NCBI GenBank assembly: GCA_013286595.1
Contig: JABDFI010000013.1
Coordinates: 1 to 42,028, forward strand
DNA: 42,028 nt
Origin: Chlamydiota bacterium
GTDB taxonomy: Bacteria > Chlamydiota > Chlamydiia > Chlamydiales > Rhabdochlamydiaceae
Direction of reading: 5' to 3'
In this document: one piece after another, positions 24,632 to 33,281 of the stretch
How positions within the stretch are numbered: position 1 is the first letter of the stretch
Layout: each line of letters starts with the position of its first letter
Notes under the pieces: generated by a model
Told to the model about the DNA's origin: nothing
Seen by the model: the letters and a program-made list of their open reading frames with translations, nothing else
Database searches by the model: none
Translations under genes and position numbers: made by a program

Positions 24632-27154
24632 TTAATGCTGTTCTGGAGGGGCTGAAGCTGTACCGCTCTTGACCTCTTCAGAAGATTCCTGTTCTGTGAA
24701 GGTGAGTTTTTCCTCTGCCACTGAAACAAACCAATTGCCCCCTTTACCTGGATTGAGGAGGAGCTTTTCGGCTAGGGGATCTTCTAGATCATGCTCAATC
24801 ACCCTGCGAAGAGGCCTTGCTCCCATTTCTGGCTGGAACCCTTTAGCCACGAGGAATTCTTTAGCTTTTTCATCTAAAGTTAAGCCAATATGTTTTCTGG
24901 CTAGACGAGCTTGTACTTTCTTAATTTCCAATTCAATAACGGATAGAAGTTGAACGCGATCCAGCGGTTTAAAGATCACAATTCCGTCTAAGCGGTTAAT
25001 GAATTCAGGTTTAAATCCTTTCTTAACAGAACTCTCGATCTTCTCTTGAATGCTCTTAAAGTCGAGCATTCCTTCCTGTACTCCAAAACCTACTTCTGTT
25101 GATCTACGAATGAGATCGGCTCCTAAGTTGGAGGTCATGATGATGATCGTATTGCGGAAATCGATCTTGCGACCAAAGGAGTCGGTCAAACGCCCCTCTT
25201 CGAGGATCTGCAGCAGTAAATTCATGACATCGGGGTGAGCTTTTTCAATCTCATCGAAAAGAACCACACAGTAAGGGCGTTGTCTAACTTGTTCTGTAAG
25301 TTGTCCGCCTTCTTCATGTCCCACATACCCTGGAGGAGAACCCGTCATGCGACTAATCGCAAATTTCTCCATGTATTCAGACATGTCGACTTGAATTAAA
25401 GCGTCTTCTCCACCAAACATATTGATCGCTAGCTGTTTGGCTAAGAGCGTTTTTCCCACTCCAGTAGGCCCTAGAAACAAGAAGGCACCAATCGGGCGAT
25501 TTGGATCTTTGATATCTGCACGGCTTCTTCTAATCGCGCGACATACTGTATTGACAGCATCGTCTTGACCAATGATACGCGTTTTGAGGGTTTCTTCCAT
25601 TTTGAGAACTTTTGAGGTTTCACCCTCTGTCAGGCGAGTGAGAGGCACACCAGTTTGTTTGGCGACAATGGCAGCTACTTCTTCTTCATCGACGATTACT
25701 TGGTGTTCTTCTTTGTTGCTTTCCCATTCAGCGAGGAGTTTCTGCAAGTTCTCGCGCAAAGTTTTTTCCTTGTCGCGCATCTTAGCGGCTTTTTCGTATT
25801 CTTGCTTGTTGATCGCCTCTTCCTTGCCTAAGCGCACCTCTTCGATTTCCGCTTCAAATTTTGTGATCTCTTGCGGTTGATGCATCATAGCGATACGAGC
25901 CTTAGCGCCAGCTTCATCGAGAAGGTCGATGGCTTTATCGGGAAGAAAACGCCCTGTGATGTAGCGATCGGACAAATAAACAGCAGCTTTTAGGGCAGCA
26001 TCAGTGTAAATGCACTTGTGGTGCTCTTCGTATTTTGTTTTAAGCCCCAATAGAATGGAGAGCGATTCCTCGACAGAAGGAGGATAAACCATGATCTTCT
26101 GGAATCTGCGTTCTAAAGCAGCATCTTTTTCAATGTGCTTGCGGTATTCGTCAATCGTCGTAGCTCCAATACATTGAATCTCACCGCGAGACAGCGCTGG
26201 TTTCAAGATATTAGAAGCGTCTATAGCTCCTTCAGCAGCTCCTGCACCTACAATGGTGTGAATTTCATCGATGAACAGCAAAATGTTTCCGTTCTTCTTG
26301 ATCTCGTCCATGACGGCTTTGATCCGCTCTTCAAACTGACCGCGGTATTTAGTGCCAGCGATCATGAGGGTAAGGTCAAGTGAGATTAGCTTTTTTTTCG
26401 CCAGATGGTCAGGAACCTCTCCTTTCACAATGGCGTGAGCTAAACCTTCGACGATGGCTGTTTTGCCCACCCCAGCTTCTCCGATCAATACGGGGTTATT
26501 TTTTCTTCGGCGACAGAGGATAAGAATTAAGCGTTCAACCTCATCTTTTCGACCGATCACAGGATCGAGTTTTCCTTCCCGACATAATTCTGTTAAATCG
26601 TGCCCATAAGCTTTGAGTGCTGGAGTTTTTTCGGCGGAAAGGGCCTTTTCTTGACTTTTTGGAGCTCCTGGAGAAGGTGAGCTAGAAGGAGTGGATGAGG
26701 AAGGAAGTTGGAGATTGAACGTTTCTAGTTCTTTAAGCACTTCTTTGCGGATGTCTTTGAGGTTCACATTTAAATTTTCTAGAACCTGTGCGGCTACACC
26801 ATCGATCTGGCGAAGAAGAGCCAATAAGAGGTGCTCTGTCCCTACGTAATTATGGTTGAGGTTGACAGCTTCTTCATTGGCAAACTCAAAGACCTTTTTC
26901 ACCTTACCTGTTAAAGCGGGGTCCCCATAGACTTGAATTTCTGGGCCAAAGCCCACTAACCGCTCCACTTCTGCACGGATCGCGTCATAATCGAGATTGA
27001 AACTACGTAGGACATTAACAGCGATCCCCTGTCCTAGTTTAAGTAGACCTAATAAGACGTGTTCGGTCCCTAAATAGTTGTGATTTAGGCGTTGAGCTTC
27101 TTTTTTAGCCAATTTAATGACTTGCTTGGCGCGATTAGTAAATTTATCAAACAT
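24632..27154 (-). CDS. clpC: ATP-dependent Clp protease ATPase subunit ClpC
   Basis: 840 residues from ATG 27154 ([20 protein letters not shown]), close to the Chlamydia ClpC length; 23 extra in-frame codons upstream do not belong to the family. Order: two Clp_N repeats (about 1-145), a Ser/Pro linker, AAA1 with GEAGVGKT, a UVR-type middle segment ([15 protein letters not shown]), AAA2 with GPTGVGKT, and a C-terminal D2-small domain. It unfolds substrates for ClpP in the cytoplasm. The linker ([20 protein letters not shown]) is unusually Ser/Pro-rich. Divergent from lplA, as in CT286-CT285. Confidence 0.95.
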   Translation of the reverse strand: MFDKFTNRAKQVIKLAKKEAQRLNHNYLGTEHVLLGLLKLGQGIAVNVLRSFNLDYDAIRAEVERLVGFGPEIQVYGDPALTGKVKKVFEFANEEAVNLNHNYVGTEHLLLALLRQIDGVAAQVLENLNVNLKDIRKEVLKELETFNLQLPSSSTPSSSPSPGAPKSQEKALSAEKTPALKAYGHDLTELCREGKLDPVIGRKDEVERLILILCRRRKNNPVLIGEAGVGKTAIVEGLAHAIVKGEVPDHLAKKKLISLDLTLMIAGTKYRGQFEERIKAVMDEIKKNGNILLFIDEIHTIVGAGAAEGAIDASNILKPALSRGEIQCIGATTIDEYRKHIEKDAALERRFQKIMVYPPSVEESLSILLGLKTKYEEHHKCIYTDAALKAAVYLSDRYITGRFLPDKAIDLLDEAGAKARIAMMHQPQEITKFEAEIEEVRLGKEEAINKQEYEKAAKMRDKEKTLRENLQKLLAEWESNKEEHQVIVDEEEVAAIVAKQTGVPLTRLTEGETSKVLKMEETLKTRIIGQDDAVNTVCRAIRRSRADIKDPNRPIGAFLFLGPTGVGKTLLAKQLAINMFGGEDALIQVDMSEYMEKFAISRMTGSPPGYVGHEEGGQLTEQVRQRPYCVVLFDEIEKAHPDVMNLLLQILEEGRLTDSFGRKIDFRNTIIIMTSNLGADLIRRSTEVGFGVQEGMLDFKSIQEKIESSVKKGFKPEFINRLDGIVIFKPLDRVQLLSVIELEIKKVQARLARKHIGLTLDEKAKEFLVAKGFQPEMGARPLRRVIEHDLEDPLAEKLLLNPGKGGNWFVSVAEEKLTFTEQESSEEVKSGTASAPPEQH

Positions 27155-27223
27155 ACAGAAACCTATCTCACTAGAACAGTTGTCCCTTTCCTGATTGTAG
27201 GGAGAGCTCCCCATTTTTGGCAA

Positions 27224-27238
27224 TGTAAGCCGCTTACA
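27224..27238. promoter_or_regulatory. Operator-like palindrome in the clpC/lplA divergent region
   Basis: TGTAAG-CCG-CTTACA is a perfect 6-bp inverted repeat with a 3-bp centre. It is placed 70 bp from the clpC start and 86 bp from the lplA start. A dimeric repressor could bind here; the factor is unknown. Confidence 0.3.
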
Positions 27239-27323
27239 ATGTAAATAATTATTTTACTCCCAAGTTGGTTGAAGTTTCTTTATGATGATTGCCTCTGATG
27301 GCAAGGGATGAGGGGAGATGGTC

Positions 27324-28055
27324 ATGGATGAAAGATGGATCGTACTCAATACAGGTCAAAGAAGCGCAGAAGAGAACATGAAAATCGACGCAGAGCTCCT
27401 CGATCGCGCTCACACACTAGAAAAGCCCATACTACATTTATATGAATGGGAAGGGGATAGCGCGACTTTTGGCTATTTTGCCCACCCTGAAAAGCTCCTC
27501 AATCTCGAACAAGTCAATAAAAAGGGGCTGAACTTAGCCCGTCGCCCAACCGGTGGAGGAATGATCTTCCATCTTTGGGACATGGCTTTTTCGATCATCG
27601 TGCCAGCCCATTCCCTCCATTTTTCCCTGAATACTCTCGATAACTATGCCTATGTCAACCGGATCGTTTTACAAGTCATTGAAGAATTTTCTGTGCATTT
27701 TCCTCCGCTGACATTGATCGAAGAGGATGGCCCTGCTTTGGATCCTTCTTGCCATCATTTTTGCATGGCCAAACCTACGAAATACGATGTCTTATGGGAC
27801 GGGAAGAAAATAGCTGGGGCAGCACAAAGAAAAACCAAGGCTGGTTTTTTGCATCAAGGCTCGATTTCATTAGTTCTGCCAGAAAAGGATTATTTACAGG
27901 AAATTTTAGCGCCTGGAACTTCGGTTCAGCAAGCCATGCAGATTCATACCTATCCCTTATTAGGATCCTCCGCTTCAGAGAGTGAAATCCGCTTGGCAAA
28001 GGAAAAATTAGCTGCTCTTTTGGCTACACAATTAAATAAAAGCTCCCTAGAATAG
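27324..28055 (+). CDS. lplA: Lipoate-protein ligase A family protein
   Basis: 243 residues from ATG 27324, which is better spaced from AGGGGAG than the ATG at 27318. The lipoate/biotin ligase core motif ARRPTGGGMIFHLWDMAFS (about residues 70-90) carries the RRxTGGG lipoyl-AMP loop. KYDVLWDGKKIAGAAQRKT is the conserved lysine motif. The enzyme attaches lipoate to E2 subunits and to GcsH, whose gene lies 5 kb downstream on the same strand. Its last codons overlap a terminator hairpin. Placement beside clpC matches CT285-CT286. Confidence 0.85.
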   Translation: MDERWIVLNTGQRSAEENMKIDAELLDRAHTLEKPILHLYEWEGDSATFGYFAHPEKLLNLEQVNKKGLNLARRPTGGGMIFHLWDMAFSIIVPAHSLHFSLNTLDNYAYVNRIVLQVIEEFSVHFPPLTLIEEDGPALDPSCHHFCMAKPTKYDVLWDGKKIAGAAQRKTKAGFLHQGSISLVLPEKDYLQEILAPGTSVQQAMQIHTYPLLGSSASESEIRLAKEKLAALLATQLNKSSLE

Positions 28056-28064
28056 GGAGTTTTT
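28043..28064 (+). terminator. Rho-independent terminator overlapping the lplA stop
   Basis: CTCCCTA-GAA-TAGGGAG followed by TTTTT. The TAG stop of lplA is the start of the right arm. The proS ribosome site begins just after the U-tract, so this hairpin either separates the two genes or sets a lower level of read-through into proS. Confidence 0.8.
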
Positions 28065-28082
28065 AGAAGGGGAATAACCACC

Positions 28083-29606
28083 ATGTCAACAAAGGAAAAA
28101 ACAGCAATTCAACCCATTCGCGAAGAGAATTATTCCGATTGGTACCAAGAAGTGATTCGAGCAGGGGAGATGGCTGAGCATTCGCCCGTGCGAGGTTGCA
28201 TGGTGATTCGACCTTGGGGTTATGCGATCTGGGAAAACATTCAACGCGTTCTCGATGTAATGTTTAAAGAAACAGGGCACCAGAATGCCTACTTCCCTCT
28301 TTTTATTCCCTTAAGCTACTTGGAAAAAGAAGCGGAACACGTGGAAGGGTTTGCTAAAGAATGCGCCATTGTTACGCATCATCGATTGGAAAAAAATAAA
28401 GAGGGAAGACTCATTCCAGCAGGTCCTCTTGAGGAACCTCTGATTGTGAGACCCACTTCGGAAATGATCATCGGCGCAACTTTTGCCAAATGGATCGAAT
28501 CCTACCGCGATCTACCTCTTCTCATCAATCAGTGGGCGAATATCGTGCGTTGGGAAATGAGAACGCGCATGTTCTTGCGCACAGCTGAAATTTTATGGCA
28601 AGAAGGTCATACCGCACATGCTACCGAGCCAGAAGCTCTTCGAGAGACCATGCAGATGTTAGATATCTACGCGAAGTTTGCTCAAGACTACCTCGCCATT
28701 CCTGTCATCAAGGGAGAAAAAACTCCTTCAGAGAGATTCCCTGGAGCCGTAGGTACGTACACCATTGAAATGATGATGCAAGATAGAAAAGCCCTACAAG
28801 GGGGAACCTCTCATTTCTTAGGACAAAACTTCGCAAAGGCCTTAGATATTAAATTCCGAGATGTCGATGGTGAGACGCGCCATGCTTGGACAACTTCATG
28901 GGGGCTAACAACGCGTTTAATCGGCTCTATGATCATGGTACATGGTGATGATAATGGTTTAATCTTGCCCCCACGCATAGCTTCTGCTCATGTTGTCATT
29001 TTGCCTGTCCTTCATAAAGAAGAAACTAAACAAGAAGTGCTGGCTTACTGTCACGCTCTAGCTGCAGAGTTGCGCAAAGTGCACTATGCAGGGCGATTCC
29101 TCACTGTGATTGTCGACGAGCGGGATCTACGAGGTGGGGAGAAGATGTGGTCGTGGATCAAAAAAGGTGTTCCCTTAAGGATTGAAGTAGGACCACGCGA
29201 TATCAGTTCGAACACATTGCCCATCTCACGCCGCGATCGCTCTCATGCAGAAAAAGCGATGCAAACCAAAGAGCAATTCCTCTCAACGGTGATCGATCAG
29301 CTTGAAGATATTCAAACGACCCTCTTTAAACGAGCCCTAGAGTTTCGTGGTAAACACTTGAAAAAAATCGATACCAAAGAGGAGTTCTACGCCTTTTTTA
29401 CTCCTAAAAATTCGGAGGACCCAGAAATCCACGGAGGTTTTGCATTGTGTCACTGGAGCGGTGATCCAGAGGTTGAAGCCAAGGTCAAAGAGGATTTGGG
29501 TGTGACCATTCGCTGCATTCCTTTGGATGCTCCTCATGAAGAAGGTGTATGTCCTATCAGCGGTAAAAAAAGCACCAAGCGCGTGATCTATGCGAAAGCC
29601 TATTGA
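28083..29606 (+). CDS. proS: Prolyl-tRNA synthetase, archaeal/eukaryote-like type
   Basis: 507 residues. Class II synthetase charging tRNA-Pro. Motif 2 is around NQWANIVRWEMRTRMFLRTAEILWQEGHTAH, and motif 3 around GLTTRLIGSMIMVHGDDNGLILPPRIA. There is no ~180-residue INS editing domain, and the LGQNFAKALDIKF stretch and C-terminal domain ending in AKAY are hallmarks of the archaeal-like (type 3) ProRS. Chlamydia itself, as I recall, has the longer bacterial type. In the C-terminal domain the usual four zinc cysteines appear reduced (SGDPEVE and VCPISGK in place of CGD..C and CxxC). The stop TGA at 29604 coincides with the first bases of the repeat at 29604-29849. Confidence 0.93.
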   Translation: MSTKEKTAIQPIREENYSDWYQEVIRAGEMAEHSPVRGCMVIRPWGYAIWENIQRVLDVMFKETGHQNAYFPLFIPLSYLEKEAEHVEGFAKECAIVTHHRLEKNKEGRLIPAGPLEEPLIVRPTSEMIIGATFAKWIESYRDLPLLINQWANIVRWEMRTRMFLRTAEILWQEGHTAHATEPEALRETMQMLDIYAKFAQDYLAIPVIKGEKTPSERFPGAVGTYTIEMMMQDRKALQGGTSHFLGQNFAKALDIKFRDVDGETRHAWTTSWGLTTRLIGSMIMVHGDDNGLILPPRIASAHVVILPVLHKEETKQEVLAYCHALAAELRKVHYAGRFLTVIVDERDLRGGEKMWSWIKKGVPLRIEVGPRDISSNTLPISRRDRSHAEKAMQTKEQFLSTVIDQLEDIQTTLFKRALEFRGKHLKKIDTKEEFYAFFTPKNSEDPEIHGGFALCHWSGDPEVEAKVKEDLGVTIRCIPLDAPHEEGVCPISGKKSTKRVIYAKAY

Positions 29607-29849
29607 GACCGCTGCATAACCCTCAATTGGTGAAGGTTTTGAACCGAGCGACAAAAGAAAACCTGGAGTTTGCTAATACAAGAAACATGATTAGCGAGAT
29701 ACGCATGATATGCATGATAAATAATTTTCGCCGCAGAGCGGCGCGCGGCTCCGCCGCGTTTTCTTCTTCCATCATGCGTATCATGCATATCCCATTAATC
29801 ATGTCTTTTGGACTCAATAGAAATAACCTGAAGTTATGCAATGGTCTCA
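29604..29849. mobile_element. 246-bp composite palindromic element (copy 3)
   Basis: The outer ends TGAGACCGCTGCATAAC (29604-29620) and the complement of TGAGACCATTGCATAAC (29833-29849) match at 15 of 17 bases. Inside is the 120-bp palindromic core (29685-29804) shared with 14476-14595. The flanking arms resemble the GCATAAC-containing tail of the other two copies. Short ORFs beginning MRPLHN occur on both strands because of the symmetry; they are not transposase-like. No clear target duplication. Confidence 0.75.
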
Positions 29850-29933
29850 TTAGGGGTAATTTTTTATTTGGGGATTTAAGGCGTTCAGAGTAACATTTCT
29901 TTTTAGAGATTTAGGCTTGTTGGTAGGAAACAG

Positions 29934-32255
29934 ATGATTCAATTCTTAAGAAAACATCAGCGCAAATTCTTTCTCGTTATCACTGTGGTCATAGGACTCT
30001 CTTTTTCGTTCTTTGGGACGTTCAATACTATGATTGACACCCAAGAAGTACCCGATAAGAAAATTGTGAACATGATCGGGGGAAGATCCATGAAGCAGCG
30101 AGAATTAAACGCTCTATGTCAGATGCTTTCTACCTCGGTCTTAGATCCTAAGGCATCGCGCATGCCCAATCTTCTCAACGATGGTGTGATTGAAAAGGAT
30201 CTTTTGTTTAATGGCATGGGGACGATCCTTGCCAAACAATACTTTTCCGATCTTAAGATGGATCTTGATACGCGTTTAAAAAAAGCTCAGCAGTATAAAC
30301 CTTATGGCCATTCCCAAATTCCTTTTTTAAATGCGCAGATGGTGTGGCAAAAATTTGTTCCCTCCTTGCCACAGCATTTAGACCAACTCAAAAAGCAAGG
30401 AACTGAGTGCACTCTCGCTACCTTTTCCACGTTCTGTCAGCTCTATAACGATCAAACGACTTTGCCTCCGGAAATGCTCAAGCAAGTCCTCATGTTCCAC
30501 CAACAACAACAAGGTCTTGAAGCCGATCCTCTTTTAGCTCAGGCTGATCTTGCCCTATTTGGATTTGGTACCCTTGAAGATTGGTTTGGTCCTCATTTTG
30601 TCGAGCTTTGTGCTCAATTCATTCTCAACGTCGCTTCCTTAGCAGAAAAAAAAGGATATGATGTGAAAACTGAAGAGATTCGCAATGATCTCTTTCAAAA
30701 TATATATGCCGGTGTCAAGCGATTTTCCCAGAAAACTGCCCTTTCAATTGAAGAAGCAGAGCAGTATTTCCAAAGGGAAATTCGCCATCTTGGATTAGAT
30801 GAAAGAACTGTTGTATCCACTTGGCGCAATGTCATGTTGTTCCGCCGTTTATTTGAGGATGTGGGAGGAAGTGTATTAATCGATCGACTGCCGTATCAGC
30901 AATTTGATCACTTCAGCCAGGAATCGGCTAAGATTGATCTTTATGAACTTCCGCAAGCTTTGCAGCTCAATGATTTTCAATCGATGCTGAAATTGCAAGT
31001 CTATCTCGAAAGCGTAGCGCAGCATCCACAAGCTTTACGAACGACTCTCGCTCTTCCACGTCAAACAGCATCACTCGAACAGATTGAAAAACGGAGTTCT
31101 GAGCTCGTGCAGCGCACTTGTGAGATTGAATTTGCCCATGTGAACAAATCCGACTTAGAAAGCGAGATCAGTTTAAAAGAAACTTGGAAATGGGAAATCA
31201 TCGATGGAAATTGGGCGCGTCTTCAACAAGAGTTTTCTGAACTTAACAACGGGATTGTTTCCTCTAAAGAACAACGACTGGAGCTTTTAAATCGTCTAGA
31301 TCCCAAGCGACGAGTGGAAGTGGATAAATTCTCTAGATCGGCGATCATCGATGCTGATTCTCATCACATACGCGATGCCTTCGAGCAAGCGACACCTCGA
31401 CAGTCTCGCATAGAATTATGTGGTCGAAGCTCATCCTTGCCGTTTGTTGGAATCGACAATCCATCTCAGCTAATCGCTTTATTAGAAAAAGCCCCGTTGA
31501 CAGAACAGAGTGAATCCCTACTTTGTTATTCTGGAGATCAACAGAATTTTTATCGCATTAAAGTCGTCCACAGGGATGCTCAAAAAAGATTATTGACATT
31601 TGCTGAGGCGATGAAAAATGGGGCATTAGATAGACTTCTCGAAGAGAAGCTAGAACAGATGTACCCCGAAGCGAGAAAGAAAAATCCCACCTATTACCAA
31701 CTGGAAAAAGGGGGATGGAAAGCCATAAAAGATGTCAAAGATCAACTCGGACGCTATGTGTTCAACGAGCTTCTCCGATCGATCGAAGAGCTCTATGAGG
31801 AAGAAATAGGAACATTGCCTGGAAAAGCTGGTGAACTTCCCCTTAAATTTTATGCTAATTACCGCTTATATGCTCATATGCAACAAGCAAGACAGGATTT
31901 AGCTCAATGGGTAGCTCAGGGAGAGGAGTCTCGAGACTTCATCGACCAGTGGCGTCTTGTTAAGTCTGAGCGCACAGTTAAACGCAGTGATCGTTTGAAT
32001 ATTGCCAAAGAAGAGATGTTTGCACTTCAGTCCCAAGAGTGGTCGCCTATCAAACTTGGAACAGGAGGCAGTTTAGCTTTCTTTCAAGTTCTTGAGCAGC
32101 AGGAATTAGAAGATGTTGCCCATGAGAAAATTTCACAAGGGCATGAAATCCTCGCGATGGATGCAAGAAAGCAACTGATGATGGAATTGATCACCATGAT
32201 CGATCAAAAGAAAGCAGTTCACTTCATTCAATCTAGCAAAGAGCAGTCAGAATGA
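29934..32255 (+). CDS. Membrane-anchored SurA_N/PpiD-like foldase
   Basis: 773 residues. The N-terminus MIQFLRKHQRKFFLVITVVI starts a single membrane anchor (about residues 11-30) with a cytoplasmic tail, the PpiD layout. A SurA_N-like helical region follows (EVPDKKIVNMIGGRSMKQRELNAL). I cannot point to an intact parvulin PPIase domain, so it may be a chaperone only. It would act in the periplasm on outer-membrane protein folding. It lies 85 bp after the composite repeat and overlaps the next gene by 4 nt (ATGA). Confidence 0.6.
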   Translation: MIQFLRKHQRKFFLVITVVIGLSFSFFGTFNTMIDTQEVPDKKIVNMIGGRSMKQRELNALCQMLSTSVLDPKASRMPNLLNDGVIEKDLLFNGMGTILAKQYFSDLKMDLDTRLKKAQQYKPYGHSQIPFLNAQMVWQKFVPSLPQHLDQLKKQGTECTLATFSTFCQLYNDQTTLPPEMLKQVLMFHQQQQGLEADPLLAQADLALFGFGTLEDWFGPHFVELCAQFILNVASLAEKKGYDVKTEEIRNDLFQNIYAGVKRFSQKTALSIEEAEQYFQREIRHLGLDERTVVSTWRNVMLFRRLFEDVGGSVLIDRLPYQQFDHFSQESAKIDLYELPQALQLNDFQSMLKLQVYLESVAQHPQALRTTLALPRQTASLEQIEKRSSELVQRTCEIEFAHVNKSDLESEISLKETWKWEIIDGNWARLQQEFSELNNGIVSSKEQRLELLNRLDPKRRVEVDKFSRSAIIDADSHHIRDAFEQATPRQSRIELCGRSSSLPFVGIDNPSQLIALLEKAPLTEQSESLLCYSGDQQNFYRIKVVHRDAQKRLLTFAEAMKNGALDRLLEEKLEQMYPEARKKNPTYYQLEKGGWKAIKDVKDQLGRYVFNELLRSIEELYEEEIGTLPGKAGELPLKFYANYRLYAHMQQARQDLAQWVAQGEESRDFIDQWRLVKSERTVKRSDRLNIAKEEMFALQSQEWSPIKLGTGGSLAFFQVLEQQELEDVAHEKISQGHEILAMDARKQLMMELITMIDQKKAVHFIQSSKEQSE

Positions 32256-32905
32256 ACGTGGATGTACTGGAACAGATGCCAACGCTATTGCCTCTTGAGT
32301 TTTTCAGTGTAACCTCGGAGGTCTTTTATGCTAGCATCTATCCCAGCTCTCGTGTGATGAGGCAATCCCATCTCTTACCAGATACCTCGGAATGGTTGGG
32401 CGAAGAGCGATTTGCCGAGCTGGCTATGGTATGGAGCGAAGAGGGGCTTTGTATTGAAGCCTTTTGTGATCAACCATTCCAAGAAGCCCATTATCCCTTA
32501 TATCAGTCGGGTGATGCCTTAGAGATCTTTATCGACACGCGCGATGTAAAAACAGCTGGGTTTGCCACTCGATTTTGTCACCATTTTCTCGTTCTTCCCG
32601 AATCCGTTCAAGGTGTGCAAGCGCTGGAGGTGACCCATTTTCGCACAGAAGACACTCATCCCTTATGCGATCCTAGCGACCTCACTGTTACAACGCAATT
32701 TCACAAGCAATCCTATCACTTCCGCGTCACAATTCCCGCTTCCTGTTTAGTGGGTTACGATCCCCAATCATTTGATAAAATGGGCTTTACCTATAGAATA
32801 CACCGTTATGGAGGATCACCACAGCATTTTGCTGTGTCTTCTGACCATTTTTCTATTGATCAATCCCCGAAATTGTGGGCAACATTAGCAATGATCCGGA
32901 AATAA
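32252..32905 (+). CDS. Beta-rich protein, possibly CBM9-like; CT283-position hypothetical
   Basis: 217 residues overlapping the previous gene by 4 nt and ending 9 nt before gcsH. Residues about 55-200 have the strand pattern and motifs of CBM9/DUF1083-type domains: GEERFAELAMVWSEEGLCIE, SGDALEIFIDTRDVK and YHFRVTIPASCL. No signal peptide or membrane segment. In C. trachomatis, from memory, a hypothetical protein (CT283) sits next to gcsH, and this could be its counterpart. Function unknown. Confidence 0.65.
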   Translation: MNVDVLEQMPTLLPLEFFSVTSEVFYASIYPSSRVMRQSHLLPDTSEWLGEERFAELAMVWSEEGLCIEAFCDQPFQEAHYPLYQSGDALEIFIDTRDVKTAGFATRFCHHFLVLPESVQGVQALEVTHFRTEDTHPLCDPSDLTVTTQFHKQSYHFRVTIPASCLVGYDPQSFDKMGFTYRIHRYGGSPQHFAVSSDHFSIDQSPKLWATLAMIRK

Positions 32906-32914
32906 GGAGAAACC

Positions 32915-33274
32915 ATGAAATTCACAGATTCTCACGAATGGATCACAGTGGAAAATACTGTGGGGACAGTAGGCATTACCGACCATGCTCAACGTGAACT
33001 GGGCGAGGTTGTCTATGTCGAATTGCCGGCAGTGGGAAAAAAAGTTAAAGCGGGACAAGAGGTCGCCGTATTAGAGTCAACTAAAGCCGCAGCAGATATC
33101 TATTCGCCTGTATCTGGAGAGATTATAGATATCAATCAAAAGCTTGTCGATTTTGTGAATCATATCAATGAATCTGCTGAAGAGGAAGGATGGCTTTTTA
33201 AAATCAAAGTAGATCATCCTGAAGAGTTAGAATCTCTACTGAATCGTGAGCAGTATTTAAAAATTGTGCGCTAA
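32915..33274 (+). CDS. gcsH: Glycine cleavage system H protein (lipoyl carrier)
   Basis: 119 residues, slightly shorter than E. coli GcvH. The lipoylation site is the Lys in AVLESTKAAADIYSPVSGEI, about residue 62. AAGGAG precedes the start. None of the other glycine cleavage genes is nearby, as in Chlamydia, where GcsH is linked to LplA. It may act as a lipoyl relay or stress-related carrier rather than in glycine breakdown (inference). LplA at 27324 is the likely partner. Confidence 0.92.
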   Translation: MKFTDSHEWITVENTVGTVGITDHAQRELGEVVYVELPAVGKKVKAGQEVAVLESTKAAADIYSPVSGEIIDINQKLVDFVNHINESAEEEGWLFKIKVDHPEELESLLNREQYLKIVR

Positions 33275-33281
33275 GGTTTCG

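Noticed and set aside
29600-29893. Overlapping ORFs of 62-96 codons on both strands in the composite palindrome
   Set aside because: They mirror each other because the DNA is palindromic, have no transposase motif and no ribosome site.
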